64,000 bases of DNA from Gordonia asplenii (GCF_012933505.1 NZ_JABBNB010000005.1:62001-126000); one strand, 5' to 3'; shown: positions 50,901-59,782, numbered from the stretch's first letter. The notes: generated from the sequence alone by a model not told the origin. Made by a program: numbers and translations.

Positions 50901-53900
50901 ATGCTGACCCCGCTCGTGCCGCTGATCGTGAAAGTCGGGCTCACTATCTACCTGGCAGTCAAGGCCTTTATGGCAGTCAAGGCGATCATCTCCGCACTTC
51001 AGATTGCCTGGGGTCTGCTCAATCTTGCGTTCGCGCTGTCGCCGATCGGTGTGATCGTCGTGGCCGTCATCGCGTTGGGTGCCGCGCTGTGGGCCTTCTT
51101 CACCAAGACGGAGACCGGCCGGCAGCTGTGGGACAAGATCTGGGGCGGCATCAAGGCAGCCGTCAACGCGGTGTGGTCCTGGATGAAGGACACGGTGTGG
51201 CCATGGCTGCAAGCCGGGTTCAAGATCATCGGCGACGCGGCGATGTGGCTGTGGCAGAACGCTATCCAGCCAGCGTGGCAGGGCATCCAGACGGTGATCG
51301 GCGTCGCCTGGAACATCATCAAGGGCTACTTCGCGGTGTGGAAGTTCGCGTTTGAGGTGCTGGCCGCGGTCGTTGTGTGGTTGTGGCACAACGTCGTTGA
51401 GCCCGCGTTCCAGGGCATCGGCGCGCTCATCGGCTGGGTATGGAACACGCTGATCAAACCCATCTTCGACGGCTGGGTTTCCCTGTGGCAGAACGTCCTT
51501 GCCCCGGCGGTGATGTGGCTGTGGAACAGCGTCCTCAAGCCCGCGTTCGAGGGCATCGGCTCACTAATCGGGTGGGTGTGGGACAACATCATCAAGCCTG
51601 CCTGGGACGGCATGAAGACCGGGATCGACGTCCTCGGCAAGGCGGCACAGTGGCTGTGGGAGAACGTATTCAAGCCTGCATGGGAGGGCATCAAGACCGC
51701 GGTCTCCAGTACCTGGGACTTCATCAAACCGATCTTCGGTTACATCGGCGACGGCATCAAAGGGCTCGGCGACATCGCGGGCAAGATCGGCTCGACGCTC
51801 AAGACTGCGTTCGATGGGCTGGTCAACATCCTCAAATCGCCGATCCACATGCTGGGCAAGCTGCTGTCGTCGATCCCGTCCCAGATCAAGATCGGCTCGT
51901 GGTCAATCGACATCCCCGGCGCGTCCAAGCTTCACGACTGGGGCACCACACTGCAAGGACTCAAGACCGGCGGCCGGATCGGCAAGGCGCGCAGGGGATC
52001 TGACGGCAAGATCACCGGCCCCGGCACGATGGTCGATGATCTGATCACCGGGTTCGTCGGCAACGTCCCGCGTATCCAGGTCAGCAATGACGAGATGGTG
52101 ATGACGGGGATGGCCACCCGCCGCAACTACAAGCTGCTGGCGGCGATGAACAAAGGCTGGGACTTCCGGAAGGTGCTGCCCGGCCTGGCCGGTGGCGGCA
52201 CCGTCGACCTGAATAAGGCGTGGCCCAACGAGGATGACCGTCTCCAGCCCGGAGCGCGGCGGCTGGGTCGCATCATCTCGCAGAAATTCTCGATCAACGA
52301 CATAGGCGGCTACCGGGCACCGGACGGCTATAACGAGCACTCCACGGGCCGCGCCCTGGACGTCATGGTCGGCGACGACACCGCAAAAGGTAATGAGGTC
52401 AAGGACTTCGTCCTCCAGAACGCCAAGAACATCGGCCTCAAGTGGGCGATCTGGCAACAGACCATGTGGTACCCGGACGGGTCATCATCCCCGATGGAAG
52501 ACCGCGGCAGCCCAACACAGAATCATATGGATCACGTCCACGTTTTCCTGGACGAGTCCGCGAACAGCGGGTCAGCGACAGACCCCGGATCGATGGCCGG
52601 GGCGCTGGGGATCAGCTCCACGCCCGGAGGTAGTGGCGGACCCACGACCGCCGGGTCTGGTACCCCAATCGGTTCCGGTATCGGCGGGTCGACCGGCTCG
52701 TGGGGCAACTCCGGCGGCGGATCCAAGTACAACAGCGCGGAGGACGCCAAGCGCGGCGGCATCACCCCGGTGTGGGTGGAGAACTGGCCGGCATCGATCG
52801 GCGGGTCGGCGTCGGTGGCCCCGACGACCACCACCCCGGGGGACACCACCACTCCGGCGACGATCGCCCCCACCACAACCAGTGACGTCGACACCATTCC
52901 GCTCAAGCAGAATCCGGACGGCACCTGGACGTCGACTGACCCGGAGTGGGCCAAGCTGATGAAGCGGGAGTCCGGTGGCAAGCCGGACATCGTCCAGGGC
53001 ATCCAGGACGCCAACTCGGGAGGCAATGAGGCGTCCGGACTGTTCCAGATTGCCAAGGGAACCTGGGCAAGCCACGGCGGCACTAAGTACGCGCCGACCG
53101 CGGGTGCGGCGACTCCGCAGCAGCAGGCGGAGATCGCGGCGAAGATCTTCAACCAGTCCGGTGGCAGCCCGTGGGGGTCAGGTGCCGGGCAGAGTGGCCG
53201 TGAGGATGAGGCCAAGCTGCGCGCCGGTATCCAGCGCAAAGGCACCACGGCGACCCCGGCGACGATCGCGCCCACCACGACGCCGACCCCGTCGACTCCC
53301 ACTCCGTCGACCACGCCGACCACTCCGTCGACGACCACCAATCCGGATCTGGCTGCCGCCCAGCAGAGGCTGTCGACGGCGTCGGCGGCGTATGACGACG
53401 CGGACACCAAGCTCAAGCAGGCCGTCGCGTCTGGGGCTGACAAGTCCACCCTGGCCAAGCTGCGCTCGGAGAAGGCCAAGGCGCTGGCCGAAAAGCAGCT
53501 GGCCCAGAAGGCCGTCAACGCCACCTACGACGGCACGCCCACCACCACGACGACCACGACGGGATCCAAGGTCAAGTCGGAGTCGATGCCGTACGGGGCG
53601 GGCAGGGCCAACCAGTGGTGGCTGGAGCAGCAGCACTCCGGTCTGGACATCCAGGGCAACCTCCAGAAGTACGGGGAGGATGCGCTCCAGTCCTTTGGCG
53701 ATGAGTTCGCGGACATGTTCGGGCTCAAGGGGATTTTCGACAAGGTGTGGGCCGCCACCAAGACGGGCGTGTCCAAGGACGGCTTCCTGATCGACCCCAA
53801 GACCACGCCGGAGCAGAAGGTCGTCCAGTTCGCCAACACCGTCATCTTCAACGGGACCACGCCGACTGAGACCAAAAAGCAGACCACCGCCGGCATGAGT

Positions 53901-53930
53901 GCCATCACCGAGACCAACAGGAGCGGCTAG
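47928..53930 (+). CDS. Tape measure protein with two peptidoglycan hydrolase domains
   Basis: 2000 residues, TTG 47928 after GGAGG. Residues 1-420 and 440-650 contain coiled-coil and Ala-rich stretches; hydrophobic segments lie at about 360-420 and 820-1060. A Trp-rich repeat region (about 1090-1290, 'WLWNSVLKPAFEGIGSLIGW' type, at least four copies) follows. Residues about 1420-1545 form a LAS/M15-like metallopeptidase (His1471 and Asp1478 in 'HSTGRALD', His1536/His1538 in 'DHVHV'). Residues about 1665-1760 form an Rpf/lysozyme-like transglycosylase (Glu1681 in 'KRESGG', 'ASGLFQIAKGTWASHGG'). It sets tail length and probably opens the wall during infection. Confidence 0.88.
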   Translation: MTQPYADASVEVSLDFGDLETELRQRIERATQLAARVAQKHLEKIATVARRVTGQIAADFEAASKSIQSTMTSLEAHASKAFRAMRTAFASSMRDMVARAKGAVQSIRRELNRLDGDIAVQLVVDTEGLKTAHREAQTWLSANPLKVAMQVDSTGGLANAHRVAQTWLASNPLKVKLDVDSSQLTTLETSLTGLSDKTVKVTVNLSGASSAELRAVARALNQINQAGNPSATANVTLTGSSVADLRTASRSIKGLAKELADLQAVGNVSARVDIGGDVNQLRAASRLKGLAKELRDLQTVGHVRVQVDFDVRGGAELQALLLQLQRHRRVTIDVQSNSVGRASSSLSMLSGVFGRVGTAATMLGKYVGLAGTAVVGLAGSAPAVAALATALASVGTAAGAAGIALASAGAIGVGTLKVGLSGIGDAFKAMGKEATSSGGDAASKLKAVESAQYALTKAVREEKDAQKGVSDARKSALRTIEDLNDALGESKLSEKDAVLSLKEAQRDLATGNFDNPLEKERAQLRVEEAQQRLNKVRKDGKRTQEDADQANRKGVNGSDEVVAAQQRLADSTKAVKDARDALNDAMNPKSAGGKDPMAEALAKLSPNARAFIQAVQGIKPAWDQVKNAVQDSLFDGLAGRVSSLATQYLPTLKTAMVDVAGALNSGATEMADFMQSAQGSSIMTQWLQSSSTLAADLGHSFMDLLPGFAAIGSSATSVFSKMSGGLSDLAADWSDRMVKMQQDGRMDKVIETAIDVAKQLGAVLADVGGIIKGVFNAASAAGSGVMGTLGATLDKLNQWVNSFQGQQALTSFFQAMSQALSAILPIVTQMLGIIGGTVAPAIAGLITAIAPAVQGLVGALGEGLKALAPAMAPLGAAITSIANALVPVLPVLGQWLNALASVLGPILGALAEALGPIIVAIGQGFTQAWQALLPAVEPISQLLLALSPIITQVVVALSQGLVAAINILVPIITVLANGLTTVSPLFFGLMEMLTPLVPLIVKVGLTIYLAVKAFMAVKAIISALQIAWGLLNLAFALSPIGVIVVAVIALGAALWAFFTKTETGRQLWDKIWGGIKAAVNAVWSWMKDTVWPWLQAGFKIIGDAAMWLWQNAIQPAWQGIQTVIGVAWNIIKGYFAVWKFAFEVLAAVVVWLWHNVVEPAFQGIGALIGWVWNTLIKPIFDGWVSLWQNVLAPAVMWLWNSVLKPAFEGIGSLIGWVWDNIIKPAWDGMKTGIDVLGKAAQWLWENVFKPAWEGIKTAVSSTWDFIKPIFGYIGDGIKGLGDIAGKIGSTLKTAFDGLVNILKSPIHMLGKLLSSIPSQIKIGSWSIDIPGASKLHDWGTTLQGLKTGGRIGKARRGSDGKITGPGTMVDDLITGFVGNVPRIQVSNDEMVMTGMATRRNYKLLAAMNKGWDFRKVLPGLAGGGTVDLNKAWPNEDDRLQPGARRLGRIISQKFSINDIGGYRAPDGYNEHSTGRALDVMVGDDTAKGNEVKDFVLQNAKNIGLKWAIWQQTMWYPDGSSSPMEDRGSPTQNHMDHVHVFLDESANSGSATDPGSMAGALGISSTPGGSGGPTTAGSGTPIGSGIGGSTGSWGNSGGGSKYNSAEDAKRGGITPVWVENWPASIGGSASVAPTTTTPGDTTTPATIAPTTTSDVDTIPLKQNPDGTWTSTDPEWAKLMKRESGGKPDIVQGIQDANSGGNEASGLFQIAKGTWASHGGTKYAPTAGAATPQQQAEIAAKIFNQSGGSPWGSGAGQSGREDEAKLRAGIQRKGTTATPATIAPTTTPTPSTPTPSTTPTTPSTTTNPDLAAAQQRLSTASAAYDDADTKLKQAVASGADKSTLAKLRSEKAKALAEKQLAQKAVNATYDGTPTTTTTTTGSKVKSESMPYGAGRANQWWLEQQHSGLDIQGNLQKYGEDALQSFGDEFADMFGLKGIFDKVWAATKTGVSKDGFLIDPKTTPEQKVVQFANTVIFNGTTPTETKKQTTAGMSAITETNRSG

Positions 53931-54913
53931 TGGCAATTCACCTGCGCGCCACCGGATACCAGGGCCGCAAGGTCCAGCTGATCCTGCGTAACCCAGACGG
54001 CACCGACAAGATCGTGCTGGACATCCTCCAGAAGGAGGAGTGCGGGGACTGCACCGGCATCATCATGGCCGAAGGCATGGAGGGCCTGTACCACACGCGT
54101 CGGACACTGGTCCGCAAATCCGGCTCGTACCAAGAGGGTTCGACGCTGACGATGTTCCCGCGCGTGGAGGAACGGCTACCCAAGATCACCCTGATGACCC
54201 GCGGCCGATCGCTGCGAGAGTTTGAGCGCCTCGAGAACCTGCTGTGGAAAGTCCTGTCGCTGCGCTGGGATTGCTACCTGCGCGTCTACTCCGAGCTGTC
54301 GCAGTGGCGGGAACTGAAGGTGCGCCTCGAGGATGTCCCGTCGGACAAGACCAACACGTGGCTGGGGTTGGGTGACTACACCCACGTGTGGGAGTGCCCG
54401 CTGCTGGCCGTCGACCCGTTCTGGTACTCCCGGGAGATCAAGAGGTCGATCAAGCGTGCCCAGATGACACCACAGGGGGACGGCTCCTACCTGGGGTACA
54501 TCGAGCTGGTCAACCCCGCGGATCAGGACTGCTACCCGGACTGGGCCAGCAACGAGCTGACGGTCACGACCGTGTGGCAGTTGCCGGACGGCTTCGGAAT
54601 CTACACCGCGGCAACGGCACCCACGCCTGACAAGATTGGGCAGCCCGTGATGCACAAGATCCCCGACGCGTCCGGGCTGGGCCCGGGCAAAGAGTTCCTG
54701 GTCCAAACGTACCCGGATCGCCCGACGCTGCTGGTGCGTGACGGCGGGCAGGACTGGGCGCGGATGCGTGGGGAGGCCTTCGACTTCCCGCTGCCGGCGG
54801 GAACGGTGACGCCCCAGTCGGTGCCGGTGCGCGTCACCGGGGGCACTGATGACTCGGAAGTGACCTGCTATATGCCGCAGCGGTGGGACCGCTACATGGG
54901 AGGGGAAGCGTAA
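53930..54913 (+). CDS. Distal tail / minor tail protein
   Basis: 327 residues, GTG 53930 overlapping the tape measure stop by 1 nt. 'TRRTLVRKSGSYQEGSTLTM', 'REFERLENLLWKVLSLRWDC' and 'VDPFWYSREIKRSIKRAQMT' match the siphophage distal-tail (Dit-like) proteins encoded after tape measure genes in actinophages. Expected at the tail tip baseplate. Abuts the next gene. Confidence 0.7.
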   Translation: MAIHLRATGYQGRKVQLILRNPDGTDKIVLDILQKEECGDCTGIIMAEGMEGLYHTRRTLVRKSGSYQEGSTLTMFPRVEERLPKITLMTRGRSLREFERLENLLWKVLSLRWDCYLRVYSELSQWRELKVRLEDVPSDKTNTWLGLGDYTHVWECPLLAVDPFWYSREIKRSIKRAQMTPQGDGSYLGYIELVNPADQDCYPDWASNELTVTTVWQLPDGFGIYTAATAPTPDKIGQPVMHKIPDASGLGPGKEFLVQTYPDRPTLLVRDGGQDWARMRGEAFDFPLPAGTVTPQSVPVRVTGGTDDSEVTCYMPQRWDRYMGGEA

Positions 54914-56538
54914 TGCCGCCGCTGATGAGTTGTGATCAGGTGCGCTCCACGCTTCAGATGGAGTACGCGGACTTTCTGTTCAAGGCGCGGTCGCGCCCGG
55001 AAGTCATTCTGTATGACAAGCAGTGGGATAAGAAGCTGCCGATCGTCGGGGAAACCCAGGCCAGCTTCATTGAGAAATTGAATGACACGGGTGAGGGCAA
55101 CCTAGTCCTGTTCGCGACGCCGGATCAGCAGGACTTCATCGTGGATCAGCTGGGTGAGTGGGAAGACCTGCACATCCGCGTCATCAACGGCTTCAAGGAA
55201 TGGACCGGGAAAGCTGCCACAATCTCCGACAAAGGAGATGAGGAAGGCTTTGAATACATCTCGATTAAATTCCTCCACGAGTACGAGCACATTAAGAAGA
55301 TCGTGTGCTTCGCCAACCCACTATTCCCCGCGGAATTCCAGTGGCCCAAAATGTGGTTCTACGGCGGGGGCGCGGTTTTCGGCATTACCTGCCTAATCTT
55401 CTTTAACCTCCTTCGCCGGTTCGCGCTTCCATGGACATTCAGCGATAACATTTTCGACCCGGCATCATGGATTACCAATTTCGATCCCGCTAATTGGCCG
55501 ATCGTCGTGGTGCCCAAGCAGTGGATGTTCGACACGTCGATGTGGTGCCTGCTGGCCACCCGCTTCGGCAACTGCCATGACGTGATCGCGCCCACCCTCA
55601 AGGATGCGGGCTGCCAAGTGCGTGTGTACCGGTGGTTCCCGGGGATGCCCCAACCCGCCCCCGACCACTACACGCTGACGCGGCCGACGCTGGTCATCGA
55701 CGTCATCGACAAGTCCGGCTACGTCGGCGCGTCCGGTACCGTCCTGGACGGCCTGGCCCACCTGATCACCGAAGTCGCCGATGACCTGATCAATGAGGTC
55801 GTCTCCGAGACGACGGCCGGGCCCACCCCGGAATACAGCATCGCCGGATTCATGGGCACCCACGTCGACGATCCGTGGGTGTCATGGCGCAATGCTTTCC
55901 GCACCCGCGGCATCTCCGGCGTCAAGACGTGGGAGATGGTGCGGCACAAGGCAACAGCCGGAGCAATCGTCACCGGCGGCAAGTCCCCTGAGTACATCAA
56001 CGCCGGCATCAAACTGCTCATGAACGCTGCCCTGGGGTACCTGGGCCTACTGGTCGGCAATCCGGGTCTGGCGCTGGGCATCTTCGAGGACCAAGTGGAA
56101 GACGTCATCCTGGCGTTCCACCGTGTCCCCAACCCCATCCGCATGGACAAGATGGGCATGGACGGCCCACCGTACGGGGAGTACTGGGAGGCAAGCGGCA
56201 CAACCGGATTCAGCATCGGCGCGCTGCAAGCGTTGCGGACCGGCTTCTACAGGACTCGCGCCTACACCACCTTCAAGCTGGAGGTGCGCTCCGGTGCACC
56301 CTACTGGCCGGGCGCGCACTTCGACGTCGGGGATCGGGTGTCCGGAGAGGTTGGCCGCTCAAGGAAGCTGTACATCGAGCACGTGTACAGCATCGGCCAA
56401 TCCTGGTCGCGCACAGAAGATCCCGACTTCGCCATCTCCATCGGCGATGACCAGGTGGAGGACACGCCCGGCGGGATTCTGTCCCGGCAGGTCGCGATGC
56501 TCAAGTCGCTGATCGTGGGCATCGGCCTGTCGTCTTGA
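54913..56538 (+). CDS. Minor tail protein (Gp37/ReqiPepy6-like)
   Basis: 541 residues, ATG 54913. A hydrophobic helix near residues 155-170 ('VFGITCLIFFNLL') interrupts a soluble protein. The C-terminal half ('PPYGEYWEASGTTGFSIGAL', 'LEVRSGAPYWPGAHFDVGDR', 'IEHVYSIGQSWSRTEDPDFA') matches tail-associated proteins of actinophages with a 'GDR-x-SG' segment. Probably part of the tail tip. Followed by palindrome 8. Confidence 0.65.
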   Translation: MPPLMSCDQVRSTLQMEYADFLFKARSRPEVILYDKQWDKKLPIVGETQASFIEKLNDTGEGNLVLFATPDQQDFIVDQLGEWEDLHIRVINGFKEWTGKAATISDKGDEEGFEYISIKFLHEYEHIKKIVCFANPLFPAEFQWPKMWFYGGGAVFGITCLIFFNLLRRFALPWTFSDNIFDPASWITNFDPANWPIVVVPKQWMFDTSMWCLLATRFGNCHDVIAPTLKDAGCQVRVYRWFPGMPQPAPDHYTLTRPTLVIDVIDKSGYVGASGTVLDGLAHLITEVADDLINEVVSETTAGPTPEYSIAGFMGTHVDDPWVSWRNAFRTRGISGVKTWEMVRHKATAGAIVTGGKSPEYINAGIKLLMNAALGYLGLLVGNPGLALGIFEDQVEDVILAFHRVPNPIRMDKMGMDGPPYGEYWEASGTTGFSIGALQALRTGFYRTRAYTTFKLEVRSGAPYWPGAHFDVGDRVSGEVGRSRKLYIEHVYSIGQSWSRTEDPDFAISIGDDQVEDTPGGILSRQVAMLKSLIVGIGLSS

Positions 56539-56543
56539 GCGTG

Positions 56544-56562
56544 GTTACAGTGACATTGTTAC
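56544..56562. promoter_or_regulatory. Palindromic operator-like site 8
   Basis: GTTACAGTG A CATTGTTAC, the closest match to the consensus. The left arm holds TACAGT. It lies 5 nt past the tail gene stop and 27 nt before ATG 56590. Confidence 0.75.
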
Positions 56563-56589
56563 CCCGCAGAATGTACTGGAGTGGATTGA

Positions 56590-57228
56590 ATGTCTGTGCG
56601 CCGCAGGAATCGTCAGCTGATCATCGACAAGCAGACCGGAATTGTGAAGGGGCGCAGGGGAGCCCACCCCCACAAGCACCTGTTCGATGCGGTGCCGCTG
56701 CTGGCCGGGGACTATCCGGAGGCCACCGTGCCGCCGATGTCGATGCCGGAGGAGGCCAAGCAGTGCCTGGCCGTCCACGTCTTCGACAACCTCAACCTGT
56801 CCACGGTGGCGGAGTGCCGCGACCGTATCGACGCCGCGCTGACCGCCGCCGGAGTAGCAGAGGAGCAGCGCGCGGAACTGGTTGCCGCCCACGGCCCCCA
56901 AGATCCGGCGTACAAGCTGGTCAAGAACACCAGCCACGGCGCGCAACCCATGGACCTGACCGGCGCGATGTGGGTGCCCAAGGACACCCCGGAGGATGCC
57001 TTCACCCCAGCCCCGGAACCAGAACTGCCGATCAGTGCTGAGGATGTCCACGCCATGAGCGATGAGGAAGCCGACGCCCTGCAACGCCGCCTGGATGAAC
57101 GCGCGGTCCAGCAGGCACGCGTCAAGGATCTGGACCAGCAGCCGATCGACGAGTCGGAGTACCGGCGGGTGCTGGGCGCCAAGATGAATCTGTTGGAGGA
57201 CCGACTGCGCCGGGACGGCCAGCAGTGA
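56590..57228 (+). CDS. DUF2744-like phage tail-region protein
   Basis: 212 residues. 'AVHVFDNLNLSTVAECRDRI', 'YKLVKNTSHGAQPMDLTGAM' and 'WVPKDTPEDAF' recall the DUF2744 proteins found in actinophage minor-tail clusters. The C-terminus is a charged coiled coil. It is the first gene after palindrome 8 and overlaps the next gene by 4 nt. Confidence 0.6.
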   Translation: MSVRRRNRQLIIDKQTGIVKGRRGAHPHKHLFDAVPLLAGDYPEATVPPMSMPEEAKQCLAVHVFDNLNLSTVAECRDRIDAALTAAGVAEEQRAELVAAHGPQDPAYKLVKNTSHGAQPMDLTGAMWVPKDTPEDAFTPAPEPELPISAEDVHAMSDEEADALQRRLDERAVQQARVKDLDQQPIDESEYRRVLGAKMNLLEDRLRRDGQQ

Positions 57229-58412
57229 CATCACCGGATCATGCCCAGCCGGACGGCAGCTTCACGCCGACCACTATCGGTCAGCTCCAGAACTATGACA
57301 AGGCGGCGGCCGGTGCCGCCCAGAACGCGTGGATGCGCACCGCGATGGAGCAGGTGCGCCTCAACTTCCTCAACCAGCTGCTGTCAATCGTCCTGCGCCC
57401 GCTGGCATTGCTGATTGGGATGATTACCGGGGAGAACCCCGACGACTTTGACACTCTCGATGAGATTCAACAGAACCTGGTGCCCGCGATCATCCGCGCC
57501 CCCATCAAGATCCTGGTGGATCTGGTGGGCGACATCCCAGTGGTGGGCGGCGCGTTTGAGGAGGCGCTGGCCGGGTGGATGTCCACCACCCACACCACGG
57601 CCACACAGACCCGCTCCGGCATCCTCCAAGGCTGGGGTGCCGGGTCCACCAGCGGCACCGACATGGGCGTGTACTCAGTGTTCGCCGACATCAAAACCGC
57701 TCTGGCAGCAGGCTATTCGACCGCCACGATCACCACGTCGACGACGTGGACGAAACCGGTCGGCGCGGTCAATGAGATCGTCGTCATCGGGATCGGCAGT
57801 GGTCTGCCCGGGGCCAACGGCAAGACCAACCCGGAGGTGTCCCAGCCGGGAGGGCTGGGCGGCGGCTACCTGGCCGATACCTTCAAGCCGTCAGCCGTCC
57901 CATCCACCGTGGCCATCACCATCGGAACCAACGGCGCGGCAACATCATTCGGCAGCCTGCTGGTCACCACGCCCGGAAGTGGCGGCATCGCAACAACATT
58001 CGGCTACAGCGACACCACCAGCCTGCCGGGCAAAGGCGGTGACGGTGGGGCGATGGTTGGCACCGCGGCCGGTGACCAGCGGCCGTCGACCGCCGGCAAG
58101 TCCACGCCCCTGGCCGCGGGCGGGGCGCGCGGCGTCGACCACTTCAACGACTCCACCAACGGCGGCGCTGGTGGAGCTGGCGGTGCGGTAGACACCACCA
58201 CCACGACCCGCTGCGGCGGTGCAGGTGGGGGCGGCGGCGGATGCGGCTCATACAACGTCGGCGTGTCCTGGGCAGGTGGTGACGGCGGGGTGGGTGGCTT
58301 CCCGGGCGGCGGTGGCGGCGCGGGCGGCAACAAAGGCCAAGGCATCGGCACCGGCAGCCCCGGGGCCGGTGCACAAGGGGGGAACGGTGTCATGTGGTTG
58401 TTTTGGAAATGA
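57225..58412 (+). CDS. Glycine-rich minor tail protein
   Basis: 395 residues, GTG 57225. The N-terminal 130 residues ('ILVDLVGDIPVVGGAFEEAL') resemble minor tail proteins. The last 200 residues are a Gly-rich domain ('GGAGGAGGAVDTTTTTRCGG', 'GGDGGVGGFPGGGGGAGGNK'), like the glycine-rich receptor-binding tips of actinophages. It is a candidate host-range determinant. Confidence 0.65.
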   Translation: MTSPDHAQPDGSFTPTTIGQLQNYDKAAAGAAQNAWMRTAMEQVRLNFLNQLLSIVLRPLALLIGMITGENPDDFDTLDEIQQNLVPAIIRAPIKILVDLVGDIPVVGGAFEEALAGWMSTTHTTATQTRSGILQGWGAGSTSGTDMGVYSVFADIKTALAAGYSTATITTSTTWTKPVGAVNEIVVIGIGSGLPGANGKTNPEVSQPGGLGGGYLADTFKPSAVPSTVAITIGTNGAATSFGSLLVTTPGSGGIATTFGYSDTTSLPGKGGDGGAMVGTAAGDQRPSTAGKSTPLAAGGARGVDHFNDSTNGGAGGAGGAVDTTTTTRCGGAGGGGGGCGSYNVGVSWAGGDGGVGGFPGGGGGAGGNKGQGIGTGSPGAGAQGGNGVMWLFWK

Positions 58413-58690
58413 CAAGGGAAACAATGGAATTCATCACCGACCTACCGCACTGGGTGCCCGTCACCCGGCTGTACCGCCACGGCGACCATCACGTCGCGGT
58501 CACCGTCCTGGACTTCTGGGATGCCCGCGGTACCAACGTCTTCCTGTGCGATGAGCAGGGTGTGGCGATCGACGCCGACGGTGACCCCAGCAACGGGCTG
58601 ACCGCGCTGCTGGAGTTGGAGCACGGCACCACCTTCGAGCAGGCATGCCAGGTGGCGATCCCCGCGTTGGAAGCCCTCCCCGGCAGCTGA
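58409..58690 (+). CDS. Hypothetical protein before lysis cassette (93 residues)
   Basis: ATG 58409 overlaps the previous stop (ATGA). 'HHVAVTVLDFWDARGTNVFL' and 'LLELEHGTTFEQACQVAIPA' suggest a small alpha/beta protein. Unrecognised. Confidence 0.5.
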   Translation: MTRETMEFITDLPHWVPVTRLYRHGDHHVAVTVLDFWDARGTNVFLCDEQGVAIDADGDPSNGLTALLELEHGTTFEQACQVAIPALEALPGS

Positions 58691-58707
58691 CCGCGATACG
58701 CTGGCTG

Positions 58708-58728
58708 TGCTGCTGGCTGTGGGCCGGG
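58708..58728 (+). promoter_or_regulatory. Late leader motif copy 5
   Basis: Exact copy (TGCTGCTGGCTGTGGGCCGG plus G), 31 nt before the lysin ATG. Nearest TANNNT hexamer (TACGCT, 58697-58702) is only 5 nt upstream. Confidence 0.65.
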
Positions 58729-58759
58729 CTCGTCTCGACGACCCCGGGAGGCCCCAGCC

Positions 58760-59782
58760 ATGACAATGACCGTCAGCATCGAGCGCGCACAAGAGGTCCA
58801 CGATCGGGCGCGAGCACGCAACGGCCTGCCCTACGCCTACGGCGGCGCGTTCCGGCGTGACCCCAAGGTGTCGTGTGACTGCTCGGCGCTGGTCCTCCAG
58901 TCGGGCGCGTGGTACGGCGGCCGAACCGACTGGGACGGCAACCGCTACGGCAGCACCGAGTCGTTCCGGCTGGACTACGACATCGTGTATCGCCTTGGCT
59001 TCAAACGCTTCCCGCGTGGCGGGCTCAGCGCCATCCCCATCAAGCCGGTCATGCTCGTCGGCCTGATGCACGGCGGCGGCGGGGAGTACAGCCATACCGC
59101 GTGCACGCTGATGACGATGGACCGGCCGGGTGGGCCCGTCGTCCAGTCCGCGCGCGGCGTGGACTGGGAGTCGATGGGTGACGGTGTGCGCCTCTATGAC
59201 CTCGCCCGGAGTTGGTCTGATCCGCTGTTCCACGACTTCTGGTACCTGGACGCGGTGCTCCAGCCCGCGGTGGTGGTCAACGAAATCGACCAGGAACTCA
59301 AGCGCGCCGCGGCGTGGATCGGTCGACGCCTGGATGCCGCGGAGGTGACGCTGCCCGACGGGCAGGGCCGGATGGTGCGCTGTGAGGGTGGTGTCGTCTA
59401 CTGGCACCCCCACGTCAATACCGGTGCACCGCAGGGGATGCGGGCGATCGCCGTCCCCACCGCGGTGATGGAGGTGTGGAAGCGCGTCGGGTACGAGAAG
59501 GGCCCGCTGGGCTACCCCACCGTGCGGCATTACACCGACGCGGCGGGGGCGATCCAGGCATTCCAGGGCGGCGCGATCTACCGCAAGAACGGCACCGCGG
59601 GCGGCATCCTGACCGGCCGCATCCTCCAACGCTATGCCTCCGAGAAGTACGAGCACGGCCCGCTGGGGTGGCCGCTGGGCGATGAGCAGTTCTATGACGG
59701 CGGCCGACAGCAGGCCTTCGAGCACGGCACCGCCATCTGGCATCCCAGCCAGGTCGTCGAGCTCCTGACGGGAGGCAAGTAG
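58760..59782 (+). CDS. lysA: Endolysin: NlpC/P60 peptidase with LGFP repeats
   Basis: 340 residues, GGGAGG before ATG 58760. Residues 1-170 form an NlpC/P60 cysteine peptidase (Cys41 in 'SCDCSALVLQSG', a later His in 'EYSHTACTLM'). Residues about 205-335 carry LGFP repeats ('YEKGPLGYPT', 'YEHGPLGWPLGDE', 'GGAIYRKNG', 'HGTAIWHP'), the module that binds the mycolyl-arabinogalactan envelope. It would cut stem peptides at lysis. Its LGFP region fits a mycolic-acid host. Confidence 0.85.
   Translation: MTMTVSIERAQEVHDRARARNGLPYAYGGAFRRDPKVSCDCSALVLQSGAWYGGRTDWDGNRYGSTESFRLDYDIVYRLGFKRFPRGGLSAIPIKPVMLVGLMHGGGGEYSHTACTLMTMDRPGGPVVQSARGVDWESMGDGVRLYDLARSWSDPLFHDFWYLDAVLQPAVVVNEIDQELKRAAAWIGRRLDAAEVTLPDGQGRMVRCEGGVVYWHPHVNTGAPQGMRAIAVPTAVMEVWKRVGYEKGPLGYPTVRHYTDAAGAIQAFQGGAIYRKNGTAGGILTGRILQRYASEKYEHGPLGWPLGDEQFYDGGRQQAFEHGTAIWHPSQVVELLTGGK

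Noticed and set aside
58418..58426. Further operator-like half-site GAAACAATG
   Set aside because: Only one arm is present; the right arm does not match and the site lies within coding sequence.
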